Below are positions 1 to 11,290 of a stretch of DNA of 64,000 nt, in pieces. Each line of letters starts with the position of its first letter. Position 1 is the first letter of the stretch. The notes beneath the pieces are model-generated. The model had not been told where the DNA came from. It searched no databases and saw only the letters and a list, made by a program, of their open reading frames with translations. This DNA comes from Laburnicola sp. R22_1 (lineage: Eukaryota; Ascomycota; Dothideomycetes; Pleosporales; Didymosphaeriaceae): positions 434,001-498,000 of the forward strand of contig JACONQ010000010.1 of assembly GCA_014281115.1 (NCBI GenBank), read 5' to 3'. Both the position numbers and the translations under genes were made by a program.

Positions 1-108
1 GTCAGCTTCCGATCGGTCGACTTGAACAACAGAGTGGCCTGCGTCGAGGGCTGCCTTAACAACGTGCTTCCCCACCAGACCGCGGGCGCCTGTGATTGCG
101 ATCTTCAT
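1..108 (-). CDS. NAD(P)-dependent epimerase/dehydratase (extended SDR), N-terminal fragment
   Basis: Reading the minus strand from the ATG at 108-106 gives 36 codons open to the window edge. The protein starts MKIAITGARGLVGKHVV. TGARGLVG is the TGxxGxxG dinucleotide-binding turn of the extended short-chain dehydrogenase (UDP-glucose 4-epimerase-like) family; it follows a first beta strand (KIAIT), and an Asp closes the second strand (VVQVDRS), which usually favours NAD over NADP. The rest of the gene lies outside the window, so substrate and pathway cannot be given. Family assignment is good from the glycine motif alone; anything finer is guesswork. Confidence 0.75.
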   Translation of the reverse strand, partial: MKIAITGARGLVGKHVVKAALDAGHSVVQVDRSEAD

Positions 109-1465
109 GTTCAGCTTTGGCGTTTGAGTGTAATGGCGGATGAGTTGGTGCGTGATTGACGTCGATCCACGGATCGAAAGAGGGGCTTTACGTGCGGCAT
201 TCGGGAAGGGATGGTCCCGTTGGCGCCGTAGAAGGTGCAGGTGAGCCTATGGGCGGGTGACGTCATTATTGACGAACATCGATCAACTTCACCCGACAAC
301 ATCCATCTTCATCTTCTGAACACAGTATCTTCGCATGCGCATCTTTCAAAAACATCCGCTACGGCATTCTTTTGGATCCGCCCACGAGCCCTCTGCCCTT
401 GTCGTCCCCATTCCAGCCGCAGCGCGCCGCATCCCGCAGGATAACATGTCTGCACATCGCCAGCGAGAATTCTAGATCTGAGAAGACCAAATCAAAGAGA
501 GAGAGACACCGCTATACTGAGTACACAGCTTGGCGTCGAGGGGAAGGGTCTGTGGTATAATAGTCCTGCAGCCTTTCATGTGTTCATTACGTGTCCACAG
601 GTCGCATGTCTCTGGTCACTTCGCAGCAGAGCTGATGTTTTTCTAGTGATCCTACTTCCTCTTTGGTTTGGCTCCACACTGTTCGTCAAAGCCGGTTTTC
701 ATCTTGTCGGTTTCGCGTAAAACTCCTCAGTTTGGTTTGTGCTTGGTTTCGCACAGAGCCGGCGTGTACCAACCGTGTGCGCCTGGATGGAAGTTTGGCG
801 TCGAATATCGCGCGTACATACATAGGCGGTTGAAAACACTTGTGAACACTGTGAATGCAGTTTGCTGGGGAGTTACGCCATGACTTATCCGGACTAGTGG
901 AGCACACTGCAACGCGCCAAATATACAACACTTGACCAATAAGATCCTCACCGGCGGGCAATATTTCTATTCATACTCTGAACCTCGCTATCAGAAGCTG
1001 CTCTGTACATTTCAGGCTTCTGTTTCACCCCACGACGACTCACAAAGCCTCTTGGCGAGACACCATGCAGCTTGCCGCACTTCTGATTCAGTTTTACATT
1101 GGTCGCCTTTGCTTTTGCATGACTCAATTGGGTCTCAGTTTTTCATGTAGCTGCCTGCATCTCATCAGTGTTGATTAGCAATCTTCAAGCAACAGTAGGC
1201 AAACGCTCACGATATATAAATGGACGCATCTTCGCTTGTTCAAACTTTCCATTCTCCTCACAAGCACCGCTCCCTATTATCCAACGGTCTTAGAAAAGTC
1301 TGCATCCAATTATTATTAACCACCTGTGCCGTACCTTGTTGTACCCACTTGTCCGGTCAGTTTCTTCCTTTCTCCTTGGGCACTTGGTGTATATCTTGAT
1401 CTGTCTATACCTTCCAGTGCTCTGACAGTTCCACTGGGCTCATGACTGATATTTAAAGTAGGATA
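109..1465. other. Intergenic region between SDR gene and GTPase gene
   Basis: About 1.36 kb between two divergently transcribed genes. It has ordinary base composition and no reading frame that resembles a known family. The right third carries pyrimidine-rich stretches and the TATA element listed separately, so it probably contains both promoters and 5' leaders. Nothing else recognisable. Confidence 0.6.
1213..1220 (+). promoter_or_regulatory. TATA box candidate for the SLIP-GC-like GTPase gene
   Basis: TATATAAA lies about 250 bp upstream of the ATG at 1466 and is followed by CT-rich leader sequence. The motif is seen directly. Its use is inferred; a TATA this far from the start codon implies a leader of roughly 200 nt. 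Confidence 0.4.
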
Positions 1466-4243
1466 ATGGGAATCATCTCAGAAGTCCTAACTTTTGAGCA
1501 ATTTTCTGGGCAATTTTCTGCGCGACCGAAGCAAAAGTTCTCGAAACCGTACCATCCTAGGGACGACTCTATATTGCATAACACCACGACGGATGAAGCG
1601 AATGAACAAGAAGGGCATGTCGATATTACAGCGAGAGATCTAATACTAGGCAAGATCATAAGAACTTTGAAGGAAATAATCGGAAACGACAATTACGACG
1701 ACGATAACTTGTCACTGGTTCAGCAAGCCGTGGATCAAATCTCGATTGACAATCAACGGCGTTCGAGCGTAGTCTCGGTTATTGGGGGCCAAGGAAAAGG
1801 CAAGAGCTTGCTCGTAAACGCCCTACTCCACCGCAGGCACCTCGCGAGGACCAGTACGGATGGCCATGGTTGCACTTCTAGTCCCGTACAATACACATAC
1901 AACCATCTCTTCGCAGAAGAGATGGGCAAGTGCTCTGCCATGATAGAGTTCAAAAGCGGTAGCCAGCTACAGCCATTGATCGCAGGATTTGTTGAGCAGT
2001 GGTGGAACTGCCAGCGTGCTGGAGATGTGTTCAGTGAGAACCCACAGGGCCCCGAACATGAAGAGCTGAAGGAGGAAGCTGCCGCGTCGTACCAGGTTTT
2101 GCGCTGGTTCTGCAATGCGGATAATGACAACGCTGAAGCCAAGACACTCGACCATTTACTTGAGCATCAAAACTCAACCCAGGAGCAAATCGCTAAGCAT
2201 TGTCTTTGGGGAGCGAAACAGCTGAGACGCGAAAAAGTCCCAAATGGTGACTACTATTTGTCCTCGGGCTTACTCCAGAACGAAGACCTAGGACCATTTC
2301 TTGACCCATACATCACTCACGATGGCAATAAGCCAGCATTGTGGCTTGGTGTGGATCGTACGGTGGTGTCCACGGGTTGTGAACTCCTGAAACATAAGGT
2401 TGACATCTTGGACCTGCCCGGTAAGTCGAACATTACAGCATTCCAGATGCAAGATCTAAAGAAATTCTAATAAAAGAAAGGCTACGGAGACACAACTCGA
2501 CCAAGAACTCAAATGACTGATATGCATCGCCATCGCGCCGCCTATGCGATCATAGTCGATGTGTCCGATCGTATATTGGATGAAAAAGCCGTTGAAACTT
2601 TATTGAAGCAGAGTATTAGGGTTCGTGGCGCAAGACGCACTATCCTTGTGCTCACAAAGATTGATGTGCGTTATGATAGCCTTGCTTAAGTTCCACTCCT
2701 TGATTAACTCCCTACTTAGAACTTTCTCAATGACCCTCACGCGTTGGAAGAAATTATCCGAACCAGAATGGATGGGCCATTTCCAACCATCCGAAACAAC
2801 CTCGAAAAAAGCAATGCACGTGTGCGTCAGCTCGAGGCTGCGGATCAGTGCGACGAGGAGGCAGTCGAGGAGTCACCCGAACAGAAATCTCGAAATCTTT
2901 ATATTCAATATCTCGAAGACTACGCAAAAAAATCCTATATTCGAATTCGTGCCGAGACACTGCGCGAGAAAATGATCGAAAAGTGCAAGCAATGGGGGCT
3001 CGACGACGAGCCCATTCACGTCTTTTCTGTATCATCTACGCAATATATGCAATGGATGAATAGAGTTAAGCCCGGGAAGCATCCTATCTTATCCGCAGCA
3101 GACTGTGGTGTACCTGCACTTCGGAGATTTCTGCGGACGGTTTCGTTGGAAGGCATCCACGAGGACAACGCGAAAATAATTCATACCCAACTTCCAGATC
3201 TGATGAAGAGACTTGATCGCGTTATCGACGATTTGCAGCAGCCGGGATACGAGCCCATTCGTGCTGCGGTCAGGCTTGAAGCTTCGCGTCTTAGGGACGA
3301 GATGAACTACAAATGGACGGAGAAAATATGGAAGCCTCAATATTTCAATTGGGCAGAGGCGGATATACGCAAGGGTGATCGTCTGACAGCTTTGAGAAAG
3401 ACCATCATGGAATGGACCAATCTCAATCACCAGCGACTGAGCAAGTGTATTCGGCAGGGTGGGATACCTATATACAGAGGAAAGAGAGGCCCCACTCAAC
3501 CCATTAACTGGAACGAAGACCTGCACCGCGTTGTCCATCCATGGATACTGGTTTTCGAACGTAAAGTCAGAAAGGAGATAGATGAGTTTTCCGAGAGCAC
3601 AAAATTGCAAGCAGAGCACGACTGCGAACATATCAAAACTACCATACGAGCTTTGACGTCGGAAGACGTAATACTTCGTAATGCAGTAGGAGATTGGTGC
3701 TTTAAACAAAAAGTAATACAGAAAGCGGCCAAAAACCTTCGCAAGGATTTACACGCGAAATTCAGAGCCACAATGCGAAAGTTGAAGTCGGAAATTGACG
3801 CGCACTCGACCATTGCCAGAATGAACAAGGACATATTCGTTTCGATTGCCCAAATCACGAATGAGAGTGGTAATCGTGTCAAAAAGCAGAAGGAGGCACT
3901 GTATAATGCTTTCTGTCCTGAGGACCATGGGCCGAAGGACGAGGACTTCATCGACCGCTTCATAGCTCAGGCAATTGATGATTTGCTTGTTGCGCTCGAA
4001 GTTGCTTTTCAGAAATATATGACAGTATGGTCCACTGCAATGTCGGACTATGACAAGGAACTTAGGATGTTCGAGCCTCCCACTCGCGCCATCTCGCCAC
4101 AAGGGATGGCTAAGCGTGCACGTTTACGGGATGCCAGGCCAGAGGTTGCACGTTGGATTGAGGAGGCGACGGCGAAATTCGGGCAGAGAGAGGAGAGTGA
4201 GGAGAGTGAGGAACCTCAGGCCAAGAGACCTAGGATGGTTTGA
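1466..4243 (+). CDS. Large dynamin-like/SLIP-GC-type nuclear GTPase, two introns
   Basis: Exons 1466-2420, 2481-2665 and 2720-4243 join in frame to 887 aa; introns are 60 and 54 nt. G1 P-loop GGQGKGKS lies near residue 110. G3 DLPGYGD spans intron 1, and its reconstruction across the junction confirms the splice. G4 TKID ends exon 2. The order and a helical C-terminal half of about 500 residues resemble dynamin-superfamily GTPases, especially the fungal proteins annotated as nuclear GTPase SLIP-GC. The tail AKRPRMV, with another basic patch (AKRARLR) about 55 residues earlier, looks like a nuclear localisation signal. Role unknown: the vertebrate namesake acts in germinal-centre B cells, and fungal functions are not established. 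The start is the first ATG of the frame. No sign of damage. GTPase call strong, SLIP-GC subfamily moderate. Confidence 0.82.
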
Positions 4244-5168
4244 CGTCGGGCTTTTGATGGATTGTCCCCGTCTGTGGTTAGCATTGTTAGCGTCCTAATT
4301 TGATATTTATAGGGATTCTTATGTCTTTTTTACCTAACTTCTCGAGCTTCTAGGTCCGCAAACAGTGATTAGAGATTTATTCTCAGCAATAGAGACAGTA
4401 ATATACACCAAACGTATCGTTATAGTATCTAACGTGATATTGTGCAGTCTGCCTCGTTTTCCGCACTGTAACTTAGGCGATTAATGGTGAGGCGCCCCAT
4501 CAACTCTATTGCTATCCGCTAAATAAGCAACCTTGAGGTCAGTCAGGCTTATATGCGCCCCAAGTTTATCTCCCGTGCGCACTGTCTATGCTGCCCCGGC
4601 CTTATGGAGCAGCTACCGACCAATCACATCGTAGGACCCGCTCCCTCGCCCCCACCCTATCTTTGCTATGACGACCTATGTAAGGAATATGGCTTTATTG
4701 AAGATCTTCGTCGTGTTAAGATTCTAACCAAGGTCGAGTCCGCACCATACACAGAGAGGGTAAAACAGGGTAACATGGCGCTTTATAAAGCGTTTTTTCT
4801 GTTCATTTTCTGTTCATTTGCGGCCTTGTTTGTAACGCTTCGTAACTCTCACATACATGTTATGGAAGGAGAATCAAGGACTGAGTTGATTGAATAGCTA
4901 TGAACGAAGGGAGCTCTATATGTGCATAGGTGAGAAAGTGTAGGGATAATCTTTAACGTATAATCTCCTGATACGGTCAGATATCCCTGGAAGCATAGTC
5001 ACCTGCCCACAGTGGCCCTTGGCACAGATTTGAGGTATTGGCACTTTAGCACAGAGCAATAATGTACGTTGACGACGAACAAGGTATTGGGTATCGTGAG
5101 ACCATCCTAACTCCGCTGCATAGTCCTGGCCCATGCATAACGTGACGAAGTACTCTCCAGGGCTACAG
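4244..5168. other. Intergenic region with a retroelement fragment
   Basis: This lies between the convergent 3' ends of the GTPase and CENP-O genes. Apart from the gypsy pol relic at 4,670-4,783, I see no supported gene. A 114-codon frame starting at 4553 runs through that relic and is best explained by it. Confidence 0.6.
4670..4783 (+). mobile_element. Ty3/gypsy pol C-terminal relic, not RIP-degraded
   Basis: The plus-strand frame here reads YDDLCKEYGFIEDLRRV then KILTKVESAPYTERVKQG. The same stretch ends the integrase region of element A (minus strand, about 29,117-29,190) and recurs at 33,209-33,278, where it reads KILTKV-like with many transitions. The alignable DNA of about 70 bp differs from the 33-kb copy mainly by C-to-T and G-to-A changes. 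This copy therefore looks close to the unmutated ancestor, stranded alone in gene-rich DNA. It is too short to code for anything. Homology is good from direct comparison inside the window. Confidence 0.65.
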
Positions 5169-6083
5169 CTAGGCTGACAACCTCTGCACTAAACCCTCGA
5201 TTCGTCCGATCGCCTTCCTGGTAAGTGCTGCCTCTCGCGTGCCATCTGCTGTCCTCACAGCAGCTTTATCGACCTCGCCGTCTTTGGTGACCTTGACGAC
5301 GCCCACCCGTCCGTTTGACCATGTAAGTGTGATCTCCCTCACCGCCGCATCGGCCTCGATATTCGTGAACTTGACAGGGCCATCCCCGACGCGAGATCGG
5401 TCCTCGTCTTCCGACTCCTCGTCATCGCTCACAAACGCGTTCACTACTCTGCCCAGCGCAGGCTCAACTCTCTCTCGTTCTTGCTGTGCGGGTTGCTCTT
5501 CCAAGCCTGCCTCCTTCCGCAATCTTTCGACCGCTTCTAACCTCAGATGCCAGCTTACAAGCTCTTTCCGCAGAGATGTTCCAAATCTCACCAGATTCTG
5601 CTCCGAGGTACGCTCAGCATCTTTCCTCGTGATCGGTATCCACTTGTTCGCAAGTGGCTGCAGTGGGATGCAGGGCGGAATCGTGTGCTTGTGTATCTTC
5701 AGCATGTTTTTGTGTGCCGCATTCGGTCGATTGAATAGGACGTGATATGTCTCGATAAACCGGCCGCCAACCGACACCTCGATGCGCACCCCGAGGACAT
5801 TGCCGTCATCTACCGCGCATGGATCCGGATCTTTGACTTTGTAGGCCGTGACGCCAGCGCAGGCGCGGTACACATTCTCGAGATTGCGGTTTGACTGTTG
5901 CTTTGCGAGTTTAGCGGCGTTGCGGCGATTGCGCTCGTGGAGGACGGGACGCTGTTCGAGACGCGCGGGCAGGTGGGGCTGCGAGAGGAGGATGGAGGTG
6001 AGATTGGCGCGGTGCGCTTGGAGAGTCGCGATGCGGCTACGAAGGTCGTCGATTTCGCCGTCGAGGACTTCGACGGTGGTCAT
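5169..6083 (-). CDS. Kinetochore protein CENP-O / Mcm21 family
   Basis: A single exon of 304 codons from the ATG at 6083. The frame is open 29 codons further upstream, but that stretch is Arg/Pro-rich, and MTTVEVLDGEIDDL begins the expected N-terminal coiled coil. The coiled coil covers roughly residues 1-60. The core NVLGVRIEVSVGGRF, then ETYHVLF and LKIHKHTIPPCIPL, matches the CENP-O/Mcm21 signature of a double RWD fold with a conserved His-Thr-Ile-Pro segment. An acidic stretch (DDEESEDED) sits about three quarters along. Family knowledge: Mcm21 pairs with Ctf19 in the COMA/inner-kinetochore complex that links CENP-A chromatin to outer kinetochore and cohesin loading. It is divergent from the acetyl-CoA transporter gene. 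Length is normal and no defects are seen. Confidence 0.78.
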   Translation of the reverse strand: MTTVEVLDGEIDDLRSRIATLQAHRANLTSILLSQPHLPARLEQRPVLHERNRRNAAKLAKQQSNRNLENVYRACAGVTAYKVKDPDPCAVDDGNVLGVRIEVSVGGRFIETYHVLFNRPNAAHKNMLKIHKHTIPPCIPLQPLANKWIPITRKDAERTSEQNLVRFGTSLRKELVSWHLRLEAVERLRKEAGLEEQPAQQERERVEPALGRVVNAFVSDDEESEDEDRSRVGDGPVKFTNIEADAAVREITLTWSNGRVGVVKVTKDGEVDKAAVRTADGTREAALTRKAIGRIEGLVQRLSA

Positions 6084-6648
6084 GCTGGGCGGACGGCAAG
6101 GTCCTGGATGGCGGCCGCGGCGTGGTGTTGATGCTGAAGTGGCTGTCCGTATCGGGCAAGGGCGCATCACGGTCTCACGTGAAAACGAGAAGCCCGCTAT
6201 ATGCTGTCATCAACGAAGCTAGTGGATCTGGGTCGCAGCAAGGGCCACGAGGGCCGTAAGCAGCCCGCACTAGATTATTCCACGAAGAAGACACGTTCGT
6301 TGCCGCAGCCTCTCTCTTGTGGAAATAATTCATGGGTGCCGACCCCGACCAAAGCCACTTTTGCAAGAGCACATAATAGGACGAAACTCTCTTCATTCGC
6401 ATCATTCATTCTTCGTCCCCTTCCGGTCGACGGCCCTTCCTTCTGCGCCGCGCCTCGAACAAACGCAACATCGCCGCTCGCACAGCAGAGCTTCGGTCGA
6501 GCGTCAGGGCCTGGATTCAGCAGACCCAGACAGTCAGCTCAAGCGACCGCGCGAATAGCGACACTTCACATCAGAAGCCCCGGGGAACGCGCACCTCCGC
6601 GCCGAAGCGTCCTCCCGCCTCGAGTATAAGCCCAGTACCGATCTACAA
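6084..6648. promoter_or_regulatory. Shared divergent promoter of CENP-O and acetyl-CoA transporter genes
   Basis: 565 bp separate the two divergent start codons. The half near the transporter is CT-rich, as expected for a fungal leader. No TATA box stands out. That the region serves both genes is inferred from geometry only. Confidence 0.45.
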
Positions 6649-8443
6649 ATGAGCACACCAGCCGCTCAGAAGCCCAAGCACAAACGCGGGCAGGCGAATT
6701 CCAGCGCTAGGATGAGCAGCGTCCTCGAACACAGGCGCAGACACGGCTCCATCGACAACACCTCCCCCGCCAGCCAGGCCGCATCGCTCATGCAGCACTC
6801 GAACTTTAGCTTGGACGATGCTATACCAAAACTAGACGAGGACGACGATGGCTCGTCCAAGGGATTCTCTGACCTCTCGAAAAAGGACCAGAGGAATTTC
6901 TTGTTGCTAGTCCTCCTGTACTTCCTCCAGGGCATACCAATGGGTCTAGCCATGGGCTCGGTACCGTTCCTACTTAAGAAAGCGGATGCCTCATATTCGG
7001 CCATCGGCGTCTTCTCCCTTGCAGCATACCCATATTCGTTGAAGCTGTTCTGGAGTCCGATTGTGGACGCCGTATGGTCACCGAAAGTTGGACGCAGAAA
7101 GAGCTGGATCCTGCCTATCCAGACCATATCTGGGTTCTCGATGCTTTGGTTGGGCTCTGTGGTCAATAGGATCATGGATTCAGCGGCAAATAAGGATGGC
7201 AGTGGCATTTGGGACTTCACTTTCTGGTGGTTCGCACTGGTGTTCCTCTGCGCGACGCAGGATATTGCTGTGGATGGTAAGGTTGCATGCTGAATGTTCT
7301 GAACGATTGCTAATTCACCAGGTTGGGCATTGACGCTCCTTTCGCAAGAGAATCTTGCCTTTGCCTCGACGGCGCAAACGGTCGGCCTTACGGGCGGCTC
7401 ATTCCTCTCACACACCGTTTTTCTAGCTTTCAACTCGGTCGATTTCACCAACAAGTGGTTCCGCTCTGCCAATGCGCCGGGCAAGACAGGCCTCATGAAT
7501 CTGGATAGTTACCTTACTTTCTGGGGGTGGGCGTACCTGGCCGTAACCTTGGGCTTGGCTCTAGTGAAGCGCGAGGAGAAGACGAGAGACAGGGAGGGCA
7601 TCATGGAGGTCTACCAGACCATGTGGGGGATTCTCAAGCTCAAAAACATCCAAACCTTTATCGTGATCCATCTCATTGCGAAGATTGGATTCCAAGCCAA
7701 CGACAGTGTTACGAGTCTGAAGCTGCTCGCCAAGGGTTTCAGCCAGGAGGACCTCGCACTCACCATCCTCATCGACTTCCCGATCGAAATGTTGCTTGGA
7801 TACTATATTGGCAAGTGGTGTCAGACGTATCCACCCATGCACATCTGGTGCTGGGCATTTGTAGGCAGGTTGGTCGCCGCCGGCTTCGCGCAGTTCGTTG
7901 TCTCCATCTTTCCTGCTGGCGGAACTACGACCTGGTACCTTTTGCTTGTTATCTGCGAGCATGTCCTGTCCACTTTCATGAACACGGTCATGTTTGTCTC
8001 GGTATCTGCCTTCCACGCAAAGATCTCTGACCCGGTGATCGGGGGTACCTATATGACACTTCTCGCCACGTAAGTCGGCCTCTTTCTTGGATTTTGAATT
8101 TACTAACAACATCAGCGTGTCCAACCTGGGCGGAACCTTTCCCAAATACTTCGTGCTCAGATTTGTCGACTTCTTCACCGTGGCTACCTGCGAGCCTCCG
8201 GCAACTCCTCCGGATGCCAAGCTTCTCAAGGGCGATCTCATCACACAAGCTTTCTCGTGTGCCGTCGAGGCTGACAGGCACCGATGCGAGGCCGGCGGCG
8301 GTCACTGTAATGTGCAGACGGACGGGTACTACGTCACGAACATTGTTTGCATCATCATCGGCGTGGTGACGTTCTATGGTTTCATCAAGCCGGCGGTGAC
8401 GAGGATACAAGCGCTCCCGCTGCGGGCATGGCGATTATCATAG
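6649..8443 (+). CDS. ER acetyl-CoA transporter (AT-1/SLC33A1 family), two introns
   Basis: Exons 6649-7276, 7322-8069 and 8116-8443 give 567 aa; introns are 45 and 46 nt and both junctions keep frame. After a polar N-terminus of about 80 residues come multiple hydrophobic segments typical of the MFS-like acetyl-CoA transporter family. FLLLVLLYFLQGIPMGL starts the first membrane helix. Further marks are ATQDIAVDGWALTLL across intron 1, VSNLGGTFPKY across intron 2, and the C-terminal CNVQTDGYYV segment with two Cys residues nearby. Family role: import of cytosolic acetyl-CoA into the ER lumen for protein acetylation. The yeast counterpart is an uncharacterised membrane protein. The gene looks intact, with the first in-frame ATG as start. 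Alternative: another member of the same transporter superfamily, which I think unlikely. Confidence 0.88.
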
Positions 8444-9060
8444 CAAGTCTGCGGACGCGTATCACATATCATATAGCGTACAATGTACATGACGTTTGTA
8501 GAATGGAACATGGTGTTTTGTACGGAGCCGGCTAGCGCAACACGTGAATGGGCGTCATCCATCGGCCAATGGGGGCGTGGCCAATGGGGTGACAGGCGCG
8601 TGCGACTAAAAAGCGGCTCTGCCAACGGTACAACTGTACGGTGTACCTAGGTTATACTGAGATGAAGCATCGCGTAAGCCGACCAGCCTCGAATGCGCGG
8701 CACCAGGTCGGCGACCGATAACGGCAGCGGTCCCGGGCGACAGATTCTATATTAGCACGAGACGCGACGGTTCTGTTTCGTGATCTTTCGATGCTTATCC
8801 TGCACAGACGGGCGTGCTAGACCCTGGTCACAATTATCTGCTGATTTGCTTCCCCCCATCTGTCTTAATTGCATCCGACTTCCTTTCCTGCTCACTTCCT
8901 GGCTTCTGCGTCTGCCTGTCTGCGGCTTTTCAGTTGAGACGCTGACGCAGAGCTTCGTCACTTTGCTTTTTCAGTAATTGCTTCCTCCAACGCGCTCCTC
9001 GCCATCGTTGTATTGCGCCATCTCCCAGAGCTGACTGCCGCCTTTTGCCCGCAGCTCACC
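8444..9060. other. Intergenic region upstream of the peroxiredoxin gene
   Basis: This 617-bp gap holds the transporter 3' end and the peroxiredoxin promoter. It contains the CACGTG and double CCAAT cluster listed separately, then a long CT-rich leader directly before the ATG at 9061. No gene is seen. Confidence 0.55.
8541..8585 (+). promoter_or_regulatory. E-box CACGTG plus two CCAAT boxes
   Basis: CACGTG at 8541-8546 is followed by two copies of GGCCAATGGGG whose CCAAT cores lie at 8566-8570 and 8581-8585, spaced 15 bp. CCAAT boxes bind the HAP/CBC complex in fungi, which with HapX and Yap1-type factors tunes iron and oxidative-stress genes. The target would be the peroxiredoxin gene starting about 475 bp downstream. 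The motifs are seen; their function is inferred. Confidence 0.4.
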
Positions 9061-9909
9061 ATGGCATATGCCTACACCCCCAAGGCGCGGGTCCAGAAGC
9101 CCGCACCTCCATTCTCAGGTACCGCCGTTGTCGACGGCACTTTCGAAGGTAGGTCGGCTCCGTCCCAGCCCCAGCCCCAGTTCCAGTCCCAGCCCTCGGC
9201 CCTCCGCCCGTACCACAGCGCTTGCAACGGCTGCTAACCACGTGGTGATAGATTGCAGCCTCACCCAGTATACGTCGACGAACCAATGGCTTGTGCTAGG
9301 CTTCGTGCCCATGGCATGGACCTTTGTCTGCCCAACCGAGATTATCGCCTTCAGCGACCGCGTCAGCGATTTCGTCGCTCGCGGCGCCCAGGTTGTCTTT
9401 GCGAGCACGGATAGCGAATACAGTCTGCTGGCCTGGGCCAACGCGAGCCGGAGAGACGGCGGCCTGGGCAAGATTAATATCCCGCTGCTCAGCGACAAGA
9501 ACCACCAATTGAGCAAGGACTACGGCGTGCTGATCGAAGAAGAAGGCATTGCGTTGCGCGGTCTGTTCCTCATCGATCCTCACGGTATCGTGCGACAGGT
9601 GAGTCTAATGGTGTTGGAGTGGTGTGCTCGTGGATGAGTTGCGCCACAGCGAGGGAAGACGCGACCGACACAAGGCTGATATCTGCCCAGATCACCATCA
9701 ACGACCTGCCCGTCGGCCGCAGCGTAGACGAGACTCTTCGCCTAATCGACGCCTTCCAGTTCACCGACAAGTACGGCGAGGTATGCCCCGCCAACTGGAA
9801 CCCCGGCGATGCAACCATCAAGGCCACACCCGAGGGCAACAAGGAGTACGTGCAGAAGGTGCACGCCGACACTAAGATGGCGGATCCAACGACCAACGGC
9901 ACGAAGTAG
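9061..9909 (+). CDS. Typical 2-Cys peroxiredoxin (thioredoxin peroxidase)
   Basis: Exons 9061-9148, 9252-9598 and 9691-9909 join to 217 aa; introns are 103 and 92 nt. FVCPTEI carries the peroxidatic Cys within the PxxxTxxC motif (PMAWTFVC). VCPANWNPG carries the resolving Cys, and [13 protein letters not shown] contains the GGLG loop of hydrogen-peroxide-sensitive enzymes. The C-terminal YF motif that usually completes that sensitivity is altered: the sequence reads NKEYVQKV, Val replacing Phe. Family role: a cytosolic homodimer that reduces peroxides with thioredoxin and can act as chaperone or redox relay. The FVPMAW lead-in differs from the commoner FYPLDF. The first exon is short (29 codons), and its junction is supported by the required D-C-S reading into exon 2. 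No damage seen. Confidence 0.9.
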
Positions 9910-11290
9910 ATACCTCCCCCCGACATAATCGACCCTGGACACACCACACTGGCTTTACGCCGCATCCTAATTCAGCCTCTGTTCGCAACTGCATCCTTAC
10001 CTCATATCGGCATTGGCGGGAGTTCAAGTTTACATCTTGCAGGGCTTGAAGAACTGTCCAGACGCTTCAACGCTGGGTCAGGGAGAGCTCTTGGCGCTAA
10101 TATAACAGGACATTGGGTTTGATATTCTCCTTAATATAAGCATGGCTTACGATGCGGAGCCTTCGCCACTCCATACCCTTTTACTGGTCTCCACACACTC
10201 TTCTCTGTATTATACATAGAATGAAAATACTATATTCGGTATACGTCTTTCTTCTACCCGATTTCTTCCACTACCACCATATTTCGAGAGTACGCGTCTA
10301 GCAGGAGGATGCCTGCAGGTACTCACTTGAAATCCTCATTTTCTAATCAACGGACACATTATACAAGGGGGTCTGTTTTCGCCCCATAGTGGGAGTGGGC
10401 GTGAACGCGAAGATGGAGTGGGGTTGAATACGTTGTTTGGGGCTGAGGTGAGACGGCAGGAACCGGCGGTTTTGGGGGCTGCGCGGACTAACGCACTGGC
10501 GCAGGAAACAAATTCTCGACGTGCGCTTTTGTGTTTCTCACCTAAGGTCGTATTCGAAATATATTGTTATTCGGTATTTGGAATACGTGGAACTGGATAC
10601 AATAGCGACAGCTGGAATGACGTGGACGGTTTTTTTCGCGTCACTTTTTGACTACCTTTTTGCCTTTGGACTGGAGGGCGATTTCAATTCCACGTACCTG
10701 TCTCGCGGCACGTTCTGAGTTCAGCCCGCCACCTTGTCGATGACCGAATGGATGGGTCTACGATTCGTGGCATATAGTGGCCCCCCGATATTACGCTCTA
10801 CCTCAGCGTGATACGCGTAGACAGCCCCTGCAGGACGCATGAGCGACGAACGTGTGAGTGGCTCGGGGCTAGAATTCGAGAAGAATAACTTTAAAGTAAC
10901 CACACGTCTTATCTCAGCACTTGGACGCCTCCCTGTCCAATCAACGCTTCGACAGCCATTCTAGTGTATCTACGCGCCGTCTACCCTGGCACCGGAACGA
11001 ACGAATGAGCGCTCCATTTGTTGATGGTGAGATCGTCGTTGCACGAAATGCATAGAAGCACAGGTGAAGCACAAAGGCTGACTTCTAGGACCACGAGCTG
11101 AAGTCATAAACAGACCGACCCCACTGGAGTGTTGTCGCGCAGATACGAGGTTTACCCGCTCATAATGGCCGGAGGGCGAAAGTGCCATCGAGACGATAGA
11201 TAAATCATGGCCAGAATCGTCGTGCTGGATGAGGCCTTCATGCTTGTTCATGTGTTTGGCACTGTTTCTGCATAGACGTCTCTATTCACT
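9910..11290. other. Intergenic region, no gene recognised
   Basis: 1.4 kb of moderately AT-rich DNA after the peroxiredoxin gene. Several short open frames occur on both strands, but none shows a motif, a sensible intron pattern or family resemblance. It borders a zone of pseudogenes and may include decayed sequence. Confidence 0.5.
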
